Assembly: GCA_045430285.1 (NCBI GenBank)
Contig: JAILXV010000005.1
Span: forward strand, 186,001-250,000
Length of the DNA: 64,000 nucleotides
Direction: 5' to 3'
Origin: Agarilytica sp045430285
GTDB taxonomy: Bacteria; Pseudomonadota; Gammaproteobacteria; Pseudomonadales; Cellvibrionaceae
Below, piece after piece: positions 23,943 through 33,141 of this stretch; positions within the stretch are counted from its first letter, which is position 1; each line of letters opens with the position of its first letter. The position numbers and the translations under genes were made by a program. The notes under the pieces were generated by a model. That model had not been told where the DNA came from, ran no database searches, and saw only the letters and a list, made by a program, of their open reading frames with translations.

Positions 23943-25460
23943 TTATTTAACTTCAATTACTCTTTCTTCGATCTTTGCTTTCCAGATTTGTGGGCCCGTT
24001 TGGTGAACAGATTCACCTTCAGCATCGACCGCAACCGTTACCGGCATATCTTTCACTTCGAACTCGTAGATCGCTTCCATACCCAAGTCATCAAAGCCAA
24101 CCACTTTAGACGCTTTAATTGCTTTAGATACCAGGTAAGCAGAGCCACCAACGGCCATAAGATAAACGGCTTTGTTATCCTTGATCGCTTCAATGGCGAT
24201 TGGGCCACGCTCAGCTTTACCCACCATACCAATTAAACCGGTTTCTTCCAGCATGGTGCGAGTGAATTTATCCATGCGCGTTGCCGTAGTCGGGCCGGCT
24301 GGGCCAACCACTTCGTCACCCACCGGATCAACCGGACCAACGTAGTAAATCATACGATTTTTAAAATCTACGGGTAGCGATTCACCTTTCGCAATCATAT
24401 CGACCATTCGCTTGTGAGCGGCGTCACGGCCAGTCAATAATTTACCCGACAGCAATACAGTTTCACCCGTCTTCCATTCAGCCACGTCTTCCTTGGTGAT
24501 TTCATCAAGATTTACACGGCGAGCATTACCCACTTCCCAGGTAATTTCAGGCCAGTCGTCTACGTTGGGCGGTGTTTGCAGTGAAGGGCCAGAACCGTCT
24601 AGTGTAAATTTACACAAACGGGTTGCCGCACAGTTGGGCAAAATCGCGACTGGCTTATTGGCTGCGTGTGTCGGGCCATCTTTTATTTTTACATCCAACA
24701 CGGTGGTTAAGCCACCCAAACCCTGTGCACCAATACCTAGCTTGTTTACTTTATCGAATAATTCTAAACGCAGCTCTTCCGCTCGGTTCTTTGCCCCACG
24801 CTCTTGCAAGTCATGAATGTCGATAGGGTCTAATAAGGCTTCTTTTGCCATCGCCAAAGCTTTGTCTGCCGTACCGCCAATACCGATACCGAGAATACCA
24901 GGCGGACACCAGCCTGCGCCCATGGTGGGTACCATTTTCAACACCCAATCTACGACAGAATCGGATGGGTTCAGCATGGCAAATTTAGTCTTCGCCTCAC
25001 TCCCCCCACCTTTTGCCATTACATGACAAGTGACGGTATTCCCAGGCACCATTTTGTAGGTGATCATCGCCGGTGTGTTATCACCGGTATTTTTACGTGC
25101 TCCGTCCGGATCAGCCAATACAGAAGCACGCAACTTATTGTCGGGATGATTGTAGGCACGGCGCACACCTTCATTGACCATGTCTTCAATGCTCATTGAA
25201 GCATCCCACTGGATATCCATGCCAATTTTCATGATCACGCTGACGATGCCCGTGTCCTGACATATGGGACGATGGCCTTCTGCACACATGCGAGAGTTAA
25301 TAAGGATCTGCGCCATGGCGTCTTTCGCGGCTTGGCTCTCTTCGCGTTTATAAGCTTCGTGTACGCCATCAATAAAGTCTTTGGGATGGTAGTAAGAAAT
25401 AAACTGTAAAGCATCAGCGACGCTTTCGATAAGATCGTCTTGACGAATAATCGTGGTCAT
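23943..25460 (-). CDS. fumA: Class I fumarate hydratase (Fe-S, FumA/FumB type)
   Basis: The oxygen-sensitive [4Fe-4S] fumarase interconverts fumarate and malate in the TCA cycle. The 505 residues are the normal fused-subunit length. The N-terminal half has SRMCAEGHRPICQDTG and GAGWCPPGILGIGIGGTADKA, and the later LPNCAATRLCKFTLDG completes the cluster cysteines. The C-terminal domain begins near NLDEITKEDV and has LTGRDAAHKRM and GPAGPTTATRMDKFT, where the last stretch binds substrate. The start ATGACCACG is clear. It leads an apparent minus-strand set with phhB and the zinc-ribbon gene. Confidence 0.95.
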   Translation of the reverse strand: MTTIIRQDDLIESVADALQFISYYHPKDFIDGVHEAYKREESQAAKDAMAQILINSRMCAEGHRPICQDTGIVSVIMKIGMDIQWDASMSIEDMVNEGVRRAYNHPDNKLRASVLADPDGARKNTGDNTPAMITYKMVPGNTVTCHVMAKGGGSEAKTKFAMLNPSDSVVDWVLKMVPTMGAGWCPPGILGIGIGGTADKALAMAKEALLDPIDIHDLQERGAKNRAEELRLELFDKVNKLGIGAQGLGGLTTVLDVKIKDGPTHAANKPVAILPNCAATRLCKFTLDGSGPSLQTPPNVDDWPEITWEVGNARRVNLDEITKEDVAEWKTGETVLLSGKLLTGRDAAHKRMVDMIAKGESLPVDFKNRMIYYVGPVDPVGDEVVGPAGPTTATRMDKFTRTMLEETGLIGMVGKAERGPIAIEAIKDNKAVYLMAVGGSAYLVSKAIKASKVVGFDDLGMEAIYEFEVKDMPVTVAVDAEGESVHQTGPQIWKAKIEERVIEVK

Positions 25461-25586
25461 TAGATAAACCTAAAATCTAGTGGGTGGATAAGAAACGCGA
25501 TTTTACTCGCTGGTTAAATGGCATTCGAGCGGGCATGCAGTATAAACCCACAGCCCTCTCGTTGTTCAGGCAACTAGGTTCGAGAA

Positions 25587-26339
25587 CTAGCCGCCTTGAA
25601 TTTGTAACAACTGTTGGTTCACATTTCGTCGGAAGGCGTCGATTGCCTCGATCGCATGCTCATTGGTCTGGATACGTCGCTCCAGTTCCTTACGGTTAGA
25701 ATCCAAAATATTGAGTTTGTCGACGAGGGTTTGATTTTCCCGAATAATTTTTTGATTCTGCTTTTCAATGGTGGTTATGGTGTTTTGCTGCGCGTCCACC
25801 AATTCACTCACGAGGTTTATCTCACCGCCGAGGTTTTGGGTCAGCTTCTTCACTTTGGTATCCACGGTGGATTTAGCCGAATTAGCGACTTGTGCCACTT
25901 TAGCGATTGAAGACTTGTTGCTTTCGATCGCCTTCCGATTGGTGTCATAAGCGACACCCCACAATTTGCGAATCTCAGAATCTGCCCATTTGAGCTTCGC
26001 CTGCATGGTTTGCGAGGAGGCTGTGGTTTCGTCGTCGGACATGGCGAACTTACTTTCTAGCTCGGCAATGCGCGCATCGGCCGATACGAGTAGCTTCTGT
26101 GCATTCATCAATTGCCAATAGGAAAACCCTGAGGCACCCACAGCAATCAAGGCGATTAGAAAGGCAAATGGTGCCATACGTGATTTGGCGACCACAGGAC
26201 GTGCCGCCGGAGAATTTGCTGAGGAACGTTTTTGCTGAGGCCTAGGCGCTTGCCCACCCCCATGACTTGCTTGCTGTCGCGCTAGATCCTCTTTCGATGG
26301 ACTGTATGCGGATATTGTCGGTTCACGTCTTTCGTTCAT
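25587..26339 (-). CDS. Single-pass membrane protein with a long coiled coil, function unknown
   Basis: The 250-residue protein has a polar, Gln/Ala/Pro-rich cytoplasmic N-terminus (residues 1-54), one membrane helix (APFAFLIALIAVGASGFSYW, about 56-75) and a periplasmic remainder that is almost entirely predicted coiled coil. Examples are LLVSADARIAELESKF, NTITTIEKQNQKIIRENQ and LDSNRKELERRIQTNEHAIEAID. The layout recalls ATPase-associated or cell-envelope spacer proteins, but I recognise no named family. It is followed on the same strand by the fumarase gene after 126 bp, and preceded by the GGDEF-EAL gene's end? No: that gene ends 205 bp upstream, also on the minus strand. Confidence 0.75.
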   Translation of the reverse strand: MNERREPTISAYSPSKEDLARQQASHGGGQAPRPQQKRSSANSPAARPVVAKSRMAPFAFLIALIAVGASGFSYWQLMNAQKLLVSADARIAELESKFAMSDDETTASSQTMQAKLKWADSEIRKLWGVAYDTNRKAIESNKSSIAKVAQVANSAKSTVDTKVKKLTQNLGGEINLVSELVDAQQNTITTIEKQNQKIIRENQTLVDKLNILDSNRKELERRIQTNEHAIEAIDAFRRNVNQQLLQIQGG

Positions 26340-26544
26340 AATGCGCTGTGCTTACCTAATGTGCGGAAATATTGGCTCAATACTCAATGGCGATGAAAAC
26401 ATCGTAGGGCCCAAACAGGAATAGACAGCATTGGGCAGGTATACGCCGCTAGTGTACCAAAATTGATGGCTTTTCGGTGATGATTGCCTTGCAGCGACGC
26501 AATCTCTAGCTCATAGAAAGGCCAGAGCATATCAAAAGTACGGC

Positions 26545-29229
26545 TTATGACGAAGATTTTGGTGCGGGTAAGAAGATCTGTGAATTGTCAGAGCATGCGC
26601 CGTACCACTTTTCAATCGCCTCAGCATCATTTGGACGGCAGATATGATAGCCCTGAACCGCATCACAGCCATATTCTCGCAAGGCCGCTAGGGTTTCTTC
26701 ATCCTCAATACCTTCGGCCACCACATAAAATTTGAGAGAATGGGATAATTCAATAACGGTTTGGACAACAATACGACTATTTTCATCATCTTCAGCCAAG
26801 AACGAGCGATCAATCTTCAACTCATCAATGGGTAAACGCGTGAGATACGATAGGGATGAATGCCCTGTACCGAAGTCATCGATTGAAATAGGAAACCCTT
26901 CATCGTTGAACTTGGTGATTATACTCAGTGCTTTTTTCGGATTAGACATCGCGGCACTTTCGGTAATTTCTAGTTTTAACCATTTGGGATCTAAGCCAAA
27001 CTCATCAACGATTTTTAATAGTTTTCGGGGGAGTTCAGGCGCACTAAAAATACGGGGCGATAAATTAACCGAGACAGAGGCTTCCATACCGTCTTTCTGC
27101 CAACGAGCGCATTGTTTAGCCGCTTCACGAATTACCCAGAATGTAATCGGTTTAATCAATGCCGTACGCTCGGCATGAGGAATAAACATCGCCGGTGGAA
27201 CAACACCGCGCTCGGGATGCTCCCATCGTAACAGTGCTTCAAACGAAACAGGTCGTCCAGACTTTAGATCAACAATCGGTTGGTAGTCTAACCGCAGTTG
27301 ATGTTTGTCGATGGCGTGTTCCAATTCAAACATGAATTGAAGGTAATCTTTTTCTCGGCTATTTTTCTCTTTATCAAAAATGGCATAGCCTTTACCGGAA
27401 CGCTTTGCCTGATACATGGCAATATCAGCATACTTAAAAAGCATTTCGGCTTCTGTACCATGCTCAGGAAACATCGCCACACCAATATTCGCGTTGGCTA
27501 ATAAACTCTCACCATCCGAGGTCGAAATCGCATCCTGCAAGGATGCCAATAAACGTGTAAGTACCATTTCGATTGAAGATTCTATATTCTCACTTGCGAG
27601 AATAGCGGCAAACTCGTCGCCCCCCATGCGGGCCAATGTATCGCTTTTACGTAATACCGATGAAAAACGTTCACCTATTTCACGCAATACCGTGTCACCC
27701 GCATCATGGCCAAAAGAATCGTTAATCTGTTTAAATTCAGTCAAGTCAATACTCGCCACAGCAAAGCGTGTATTGTCCCGTGAAGCAACATCAATCATAT
27801 GATGTAAACGGTCGTGAAATAACGTGCGATTAGGTAAGTGAGTTAACGGATCATGTACCGCCATATGTCGCAGCTCTTTATTCGCTGCGGCCAATTCTTG
27901 TGTACGCTCTAATACCCGTGTTTCCAAATAACTATTTTGTTCCTCTATAATTTCTCGCTGAGTAATACTGGTCAGTGTTGCGCTCGTCAGGTTGATCATG
28001 ACCTGTAAAAAACTATGGCTGTCATCGCTTAGCTGACAATCGTCATTCAAACGAGAAGCTTTTATATCTCCTAAAAACCAGACCTCGACTTTATCTGTGC
28101 CACTCACATCGAGAGGCAAATAAAGAAGGGACGTTTTAGAAAATAAATCACCAGCACTGCTCAGGCCATTTTTGTCTTGCGTGTCTTTGGGTTTGTATAC
28201 GATTTCTTTGTGGCCACGAATAATGTCTAAGCTGTATTCATTAATTCCCTTGGACAGTATTGCGATACTTTCTGAAGGACCAGCCCCATCCGAGGAAGAC
28301 CAAACCAGTTCATGCTTATGATCAAATACGGCGCCCGCGCTAATATCAAAGCTTTGAGAAAGCTGAAAAAATAAACGCTCGTAAATTTTGGATTGTTCTT
28401 TCGATTGGGTCAGCGCAACAGCAAAATGATTTAAAGTGTTGAGATTATCAATCTCTTCCATAATCGTATCGCGCATCACAAGGAAACTGCTTGCGAGTTG
28501 CTGCAATTCATTTTGATTACTGGATGCGGACATCGTCTCGAGGCGTTTTGACACCTCTTCGCTGTGAGCAATATCGCCAGACAAAGCCGCCGTTGCTTTT
28601 GTCAGATCATCCAGCGGACGAGAAAGAAAACGACGAGAAAAATATAAAAAGATAATCCAGAGTGCGGATGTTTTAATCACCGCATTCACTAGAATCAAAA
28701 CAAGACTGTTTTTGAAACGGCCAATGACCGTATCTCTGGACACATAGATATAAGCGAAACCGATTTGTAGCTTGGGTGAGCCTTCAAGCTCATAGAAGAT
28801 TTCTAACTCATATTCATAGAAAGTTTGCTCTTCGCCCTGAATAGACAAACCGACTTCATTTGCTGAAAACCCATTGGCGACTACAGTACGAATATCACGA
28901 CGCCCATCAACCTCCTCCTGAAAGATCCCGACACCCCCTTCCATGACCCCGTCTTGATTCACCACCCTAACACCTGCCACGGCCTCTATTTTTTGGACAC
29001 CTACAAGTATTGAATTAATCACATTGGCATCCAATGTCCACAAGGCTGAACCTAAGCCATCCTCAAAAGAACGACCTACATTGTATAGCTCTGTAATGAC
29101 CTCCTTCTCGACATTCGAATACTCAAAGTAGAGCTGCGAAGCCGTTACCATAATCGTAACAACGAGGTAGCACCCAAATACAAAGCGCAACAACATGACG
29201 CCTATCGAATTCTTAAACAGAAATTTCAT
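26545..29229 (-). CDS. Membrane GGDEF-EAL cyclic-di-GMP enzyme
   Basis: An 894-residue inner-membrane c-di-GMP protein. Two helices (about residues 10-31 and 177-198) enclose a periplasmic sensor domain. A HAMP-like segment (about 199-255) and a GAF-like region (about 265-430) follow, then a coiled linker. The GGDEF domain keeps GGDEF near residue 536 and the RKSD inhibitory site five residues before it. The EAL domain keeps FEALLRWEH near 664, ITESAAM, DDFGTGHSSLSYL and KIDRSF. Both halves look catalytically complete, so it could both make and break c-di-GMP. The sensed signal is unknown. The gene appears monocistronic. Confidence 0.93.
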   Translation of the reverse strand: MKFLFKNSIGVMLLRFVFGCYLVVTIMVTASQLYFEYSNVEKEVITELYNVGRSFEDGLGSALWTLDANVINSILVGVQKIEAVAGVRVVNQDGVMEGGVGIFQEEVDGRRDIRTVVANGFSANEVGLSIQGEEQTFYEYELEIFYELEGSPKLQIGFAYIYVSRDTVIGRFKNSLVLILVNAVIKTSALWIIFLYFSRRFLSRPLDDLTKATAALSGDIAHSEEVSKRLETMSASSNQNELQQLASSFLVMRDTIMEEIDNLNTLNHFAVALTQSKEQSKIYERLFFQLSQSFDISAGAVFDHKHELVWSSSDGAGPSESIAILSKGINEYSLDIIRGHKEIVYKPKDTQDKNGLSSAGDLFSKTSLLYLPLDVSGTDKVEVWFLGDIKASRLNDDCQLSDDSHSFLQVMINLTSATLTSITQREIIEEQNSYLETRVLERTQELAAANKELRHMAVHDPLTHLPNRTLFHDRLHHMIDVASRDNTRFAVASIDLTEFKQINDSFGHDAGDTVLREIGERFSSVLRKSDTLARMGGDEFAAILASENIESSIEMVLTRLLASLQDAISTSDGESLLANANIGVAMFPEHGTEAEMLFKYADIAMYQAKRSGKGYAIFDKEKNSREKDYLQFMFELEHAIDKHQLRLDYQPIVDLKSGRPVSFEALLRWEHPERGVVPPAMFIPHAERTALIKPITFWVIREAAKQCARWQKDGMEASVSVNLSPRIFSAPELPRKLLKIVDEFGLDPKWLKLEITESAAMSNPKKALSIITKFNDEGFPISIDDFGTGHSSLSYLTRLPIDELKIDRSFLAEDDENSRIVVQTVIELSHSLKFYVVAEGIEDEETLAALREYGCDAVQGYHICRPNDAEAIEKWYGACSDNSQIFLPAPKSSS

Positions 29230-29582
29230 CAGGAAGTCTCACCCCGTATATCTATATTATTGGACACAACGCTGTAAACGTGGATGCTGGTAGGCGCTAT
29301 TACCCAACCACTTAGATCAGTATAGAAGGCTTGCAGACAAATATAGTGGAATCGGAAGTGACGGCAAGTGACAGGAAATAACGCCTAGTCGCGCTGAAAT
29401 GCGCGCAGCCAAACAGGCACTAAAACGTATTTAAGTAGTAAAGCCACATGCCAGCGGCAAAGTTAAAGGGGCAAAAGAGGTGACGTCGGACAAGGAGCGT
29501 AAAGCGGGAAAGCATAGAGCCCCTTATGCATGGGGCTCTATGTTGGCTAACTGTGCGGCTCCGAATATCAGGAGCCGCCGTC
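29230..29582. other. sodB/GGDEF-EAL intergenic region
   Basis: About 350 bp without a gene, upstream of the GGDEF-EAL gene and downstream of sodB. The sodB-proximal end holds two strong hairpins (29513-29578). The rest is unremarkable in sequence and presumably carries the GGDEF-EAL promoter. Confidence 0.55.
29513..29578 (-). terminator. Tandem hairpins downstream of sodB
   Basis: Hairpin 1, next to the sodB stop, is GCGGCTCC-N8-GGAGCCGC (29555-29578 on the plus strand). Hairpin 2 is CATAGAGCCCC-N8-GGGGCTCTATG (29513-29542), with 11-bp perfect arms. Neither is followed by a long T-tract on the minus strand, although CTTTCCC follows the second. They probably end or protect the sodB mRNA. Confidence 0.55.
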
Positions 29583-30164
29583 TTAGCCTAGGTTTGCGTT
29601 AGCAAAATCCCAGTTAATCAAAGACCAGAATGCACCCATGTAAGCAGGACGCGCGTTACGGTAATCGATGTAATAAGCATGTTCCCATAGATCTACAGTT
29701 AAGATTGGCGTTACTGAATCGTCAGTTAACGGCGTTGCCGCATTAGACGTGTTCACAATAGCCACAGAACCATCAGCGTTTTTCACTAACCAGGTCCAAG
29801 ATGAACCGAAGTTATTAATCGCTGAGTTAGTGAATTCTTCTTTGAATTTTTCGAACGAACCAAATGCAGTATTAATTGCATCAGCTATCGCGCCAGTTGG
29901 CTCACCGCCACCGTTAGGGCTCAAACAGTTCCAGTAGAACGTGTGGTTCCAAATTTGCGCCGCGTTGTTAAACACGCCACCAGAAGAAGACTTAACGATA
30001 TCTTCAAGCGACTTTCCTTCAAACTCAGAACCAGGAAGAAGGCCATTTAATTTAGTGACATAAGTTTGGTGATGCTTGCCATAATGAAACTCTAAAGTTT
30101 CTTCAGAGATGTGAGGTGCCAATGCATCTTTAGCGTACGGAAGAGCAGGAAGTTCAATAGCCAT
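29583..30164 (-). CDS. sodB: Superoxide dismutase [Fe] SodB
   Basis: SodB dismutates superoxide in the cytoplasm. The 193-residue length and MAIELPALPYAKDALAPHIS start are those of Fe-SODs. Metal ligands are His in FHYGKHHQTYV, His in AAQIWNHTFYWN, and Asp and His in LTVDLWEHAYYIDY. SSSGGVFNNAAQIWNHTF and GSSWTWLVKN (Fe-type, rather than the Mn-type second-sphere pattern) support iron. It follows groEL on the same strand but is separated by a terminator, so it has its own promoter in 30165-30315. Confidence 0.96.
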   Translation of the reverse strand: MAIELPALPYAKDALAPHISEETLEFHYGKHHQTYVTKLNGLLPGSEFEGKSLEDIVKSSSGGVFNNAAQIWNHTFYWNCLSPNGGGEPTGAIADAINTAFGSFEKFKEEFTNSAINNFGSSWTWLVKNADGSVAIVNTSNAATPLTDDSVTPILTVDLWEHAYYIDYRNARPAYMGAFWSLINWDFANANLG

Positions 30165-30315
30165 GGTGTCGGTTCCTTAAGTTAAATTTTCAGCGCGCCT
30201 ATACTGACGTGTTCAGGCCCAGCCCGCCAATAGTTTGATTTAAAAATAATGATAAATTTTTGCAATAGCGTATAAAACACGCTTTGATCGTACAGAAAAT
30301 ATGCACAATCAAAAC

Positions 30316-30344
30316 AAAAAACCCCTGTATTAACAGGGGTTTTT
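30316..30344 (-). terminator. Intrinsic terminator after groEL
   Basis: AAAAACCCCTG and CAGGGGTTTTT form an 11-bp stem with a 6-base loop (30317-30344 on the plus strand). Read on the minus strand it ends in TTTTTTG, a classical Rho-independent terminator. It lies 27 bp after the groEL stop and before the sodB promoter region. Confidence 0.88.
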
Positions 30345-30370
30345 ATTAAGGGTACATGAGGCAAAAGGCC

Positions 30371-32014
30371 TTACATCATGCCGCCCATTCCACCCATACC
30401 GCCCATATCAGGCATTGCTGGAGCAGAACCACCTTCTTCAGGCTTATCAGCAACCATCGCTTCAGTGGTAATCATCAAGCCTGCAATAGAACCCGCTGCT
30501 TGAAGTGCAGTACGTGTTACTTTTGCAGGATCAAGAATACCCATTGCGATCATGTCGCCGTACTCACCAGTACCAGCGTTGTAACCGAAGTTAGCTTCGT
30601 CAGATGCTTGGATTTTATCCAATACGACTGGCGCTTCATCACCCGCATTCGCTACGATTTGACGAAGTGGCGCTTGCAAAGCACGAACCGCAGCGGCGAT
30701 GCCGTGGTCTTGGTCTTCGTTATCGCCTTTAAGCCCAGATACAGCCTTCGCAGCACGTACAAGAGCGACGCCACCACCAGGTACTACACCTTCTTCAACA
30801 GCGGCGCGCGTTGCGTGTAACGCATCTTCAACACGTGCTTTCTTCTCTTTCATTTCTACTTCAGTAGCCGCGCCGACTTTAATAACGGCAACACCGCCAG
30901 CAAGTTTAGCGACACGTTCTTGAAGCTTTTCACGATCGTAATCAGAAGACGTTTCTTCGATTTGAGCACGTACTTGGTTAACACGCGCTTCAATATCAGC
31001 AGCCTGACCAGCACCGTCAACGATCACACTGTTCTCTTTTGACATCGTCACACGCTTAGCAGAACCAAGGTGCTCAAGTGTTGTACTCTCGAGATCCAAA
31101 CCAACTTCTTCAGAAATCACAGTACCCCCAGTAAGGATAGCGATGTCTTGTAACATTGCTTTACGACGATCACCAAAACCAGGTGCTTTACAACCAGCAA
31201 CTTTAACGATGCCACGCATGTTGTTCACAACCAAAGTTGCTAGCGCTTCACCTTCGATATCTTCAGCAACGATAACGAGCGGCTTGCCTGACTTAGCAAC
31301 GGCTTCTAATGTAGGAAGCAATTCACGGATATTAGAGATTTTCTTATCAACCAATAAGATGTATGGGCTTTCTAGCTCAACCGCCATGTTGTCTTGGTTG
31401 GTAATGAAGTAAGGAGACAGGTAACCGCGATCAAACTGCATACCTTCAACAACGTCTAGCTCGTTTTCCAAGCTGTTGCCTTCTTCTACAGTGATAACGC
31501 CTTCTTTGCCCACTTTTTCCATCGCAGAAGCAATGATTTCACCAATGTGAGTATCAGAGTTTGCTGAGATAGTGCCTACCTGAGCGATAGACTTGCCGTC
31601 TGCACATGGTTGCGCGATAGACTGAACATGCTCAACCGCTGCTGCAACCGCTTTGTCGATGCCACGCTTAAGATCCATTGGGTTCATGCCTGCAGCCACT
31701 GATTTCAAGCCTTCGTTAACGATTGCTTGAGCAAGAACAGTTGCCGTAGTAGTACCATCACCAGCGTCGTCAGAAGCTTTAGAAGCCACTTCCTTCACCA
31801 TTTGTGCACCCATATTCTCGTACTTGTCTTCAAGTTCGATTTCTTTCGCAACAGATACACCATCTTTAGTAACAGTCGGTGCGCCGAAAGACTTATCAAG
31901 CACAACGTTACGACCCTTTGGTCCCAATGTGGTTTTTACTGCATCAGCAAGGACGTTAACCCCTGCCAACATTTTTTGACGCGCTTCGTCGCCGAATTTT
32001 ACGATCTTTGCCAT
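30371..32014 (-). CDS. groL: Chaperonin GroEL (Hsp60)
   Basis: GroEL forms the 14-mer ATP-driven folding chamber that works with GroES. The protein is 547 residues, the standard length. Signatures are the N-terminal MAKIVKFGDEARQKMLAGVN, the nucleotide-binding TTLGPKGRNVVLD and DGTTTATVLAQAI, the apical GYLSPYFITN, and AAVEEGVVPGGGVALVRA. The C-terminal GGMGGMGGMM tail is typical of the essential copy. It follows groES by 69 bp in the canonical heat-shock operon and is closed by an intrinsic terminator. Confidence 0.98.
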   Translation of the reverse strand: MAKIVKFGDEARQKMLAGVNVLADAVKTTLGPKGRNVVLDKSFGAPTVTKDGVSVAKEIELEDKYENMGAQMVKEVASKASDDAGDGTTTATVLAQAIVNEGLKSVAAGMNPMDLKRGIDKAVAAAVEHVQSIAQPCADGKSIAQVGTISANSDTHIGEIIASAMEKVGKEGVITVEEGNSLENELDVVEGMQFDRGYLSPYFITNQDNMAVELESPYILLVDKKISNIRELLPTLEAVAKSGKPLVIVAEDIEGEALATLVVNNMRGIVKVAGCKAPGFGDRRKAMLQDIAILTGGTVISEEVGLDLESTTLEHLGSAKRVTMSKENSVIVDGAGQAADIEARVNQVRAQIEETSSDYDREKLQERVAKLAGGVAVIKVGAATEVEMKEKKARVEDALHATRAAVEEGVVPGGGVALVRAAKAVSGLKGDNEDQDHGIAAAVRALQAPLRQIVANAGDEAPVVLDKIQASDEANFGYNAGTGEYGDMIAMGILDPAKVTRTALQAAGSIAGLMITTEAMVADKPEEGGSAPAMPDMGGMGGMGGMM

Positions 32015-32083
32015 GGTATTAATTCCTACCTAAATTTTCTGATGCCTGGCCAGAGCCACGCATATGAATTCACGGATTTTGAC

Positions 32084-32374
32084 TTACTCAACAATCGCTT
32101 TGATGTCGCTTTCAGACAAGATAACAAGCTCTTCGCCATCAACTTCAATGGTGTCGCTACCTGCGTACTTACCGAATACAACGATGTCACCTTCTTTCAC
32201 GTCAACTGGACGTGTATCACCGTTATCCAATATTCGGCCCGAACCAACGGCGACTACGACACCTTGGTTTGGCTTCTCTTTCGCTGACCCAGGTAACAAG
32301 ATACCACCAGCGGTAGTCTCTTCTTCTTCCTTGCGGCGAACCACAACACGATCGTGTAAAGGACGAATTTTCAT
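32084..32374 (-). CDS. groS: Co-chaperonin GroES (Hsp10)
   Basis: GroES caps the GroEL chamber as a heptamer. The 96 residues show MKIRPLHDRVVVRRKEEEE, then TAGGILLPGSAKEKPNQG with the mobile GroEL-binding loop, and VVFGKYAGSDTIEVDGEE near the end. It heads the groES-groEL operon. A sigma-32-type promoter (32483-32511) and a 9-bp perfect hairpin in the leader (32411-32431) precede it, so heat-shock control is likely. No CIRCE element is present. Confidence 0.97.
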   Translation of the reverse strand: MKIRPLHDRVVVRRKEEEETTAGGILLPGSAKEKPNQGVVVAVGSGRILDNGDTRPVDVKEGDIVVFGKYAGSDTIEVDGEELVILSESDIKAIVE

Positions 32375-32410
32375 CTAAATTTTCTCCAATTAGCGTTTTT
32401 TTCACACCAA

Positions 32411-32431
32411 GAGACTCGACTATCGAGTCTC
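32411..32431 (-). promoter_or_regulatory. Leader hairpin of groES-groEL mRNA
   Basis: GAGACTCGA (32411-32419), CTA loop and TCGAGTCTC (32423-32431) form a perfect 9-bp stem. It lies about halfway between the predicted sigma-32 start and the groES start codon, inside a leader of about 100 bases. It is not CIRCE (TTAGCACTC-N9-GAGTGCTAA). It may stabilise the mRNA or influence translation. Confidence 0.55.
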
Positions 32432-32482
32432 GCTTAATCTACCGGAGATAGGTTAAAACTACCTAACCCGTGTGTGATCAAG

Positions 32483-32511
32483 TAGATGGGTGTCGTTTCC
32501 AGAATTTCAAC
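32483..32511 (-). promoter_or_regulatory. Sigma-32-type heat-shock promoter of groES-groEL
   Basis: On the minus strand GTTGAA (32511-32506) stands 15 bases before CCCATCTA (32490-32483). This fits the sigma-32 pattern CTTGAA - 13 to 17 - CCCCATNTA with two mismatches. Transcription would start near 32476, giving a leader of about 100 bases before groES. Confidence 0.6.
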
Positions 32512-32622
32512 ACCTTCTAAGCCAATTTTTTCATTAAAGAAGAAGGATGCGGGGATTTTGAACCGTTTGAGGGGGTAAAACTGAGTCAAGAGGAAGAAAC
32601 TGGCGAAATTACAACCGCCGTC

Positions 32623-33054
32623 TTATTTGTCCTCCCGACGAAATTCACCGTCGATGACATGACTTTCATTGGTTTGATGTGATTCACGATACGTCACGAT
32701 ATGCGGTTTAAGCGCAATAATTAGTTGCCTAATAATGAGATGCCTAAGGCCAGGCAGTAAGCAACAAAAACCTATAGCATCTGTCACGAAACCAGGGGTA
32801 AGCAATAACGCCCCTCCGACCGCTAAAAACACCCCTTCCACGATTTCATTGATCGGAAGCTCGCCCGAATCCATTTTCTGCTGCGCATGCATAATGGTAC
32901 TCATCCCTTGCCGTTTAAGCAGAGCCAAACCGACCATGGCGGTTAAGAGCACCATAGCAATTGTGGCTGGCGCACCAATAATGCCGCCCACTTTAATGAG
33001 GATAAACATCTCAACAATTGGCGTGGCAACAAACAGCAACAACAAAACTCTCAA
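32623..33054 (-). CDS. fxsA: FxsA-family inner-membrane protein
   Basis: FxsA is a polytopic membrane protein; in E. coli its overproduction relieves phage T7 exclusion by F plasmids. I placed the start at TTG 33054 because AAGG lies seven bases before it and the product then opens LRVLLLLFVATPIVEMFI, as family members do. ATG at 33090 would add 12 residues. The body shows ILIKVGGIIGAPATIAMVLL, then GLALLKRQGMSTI and the family's LLLTPGFVTDAIGFCCLLPG. The C-terminal tail is hydrophilic. It lies 249 bp upstream of groES on the same strand; fxsA next to groES is common in gammaproteobacteria. Confidence 0.88.
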   Translation of the reverse strand: MRVLLLLFVATPIVEMFILIKVGGIIGAPATIAMVLLTAMVGLALLKRQGMSTIMHAQQKMDSGELPINEIVEGVFLAVGGALLLTPGFVTDAIGFCCLLPGLRHLIIRQLIIALKPHIVTYRESHQTNESHVIDGEFRREDK

Positions 33055-33141
33055 ATGACTCACCTTAAACAACAATGGGAAATACTTCATCCTCTGCAAT
33101 GGGGGTAAAATCTACGTTAACAAGACACAGTGGAAAAGATA

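Noticed and set aside
32375..32460. CIRCE element upstream of groES
   Set aside because: The hairpin there does not match TTAGCACTC-N9-GAGTGCTAA; a sigma-32-type promoter is present instead.
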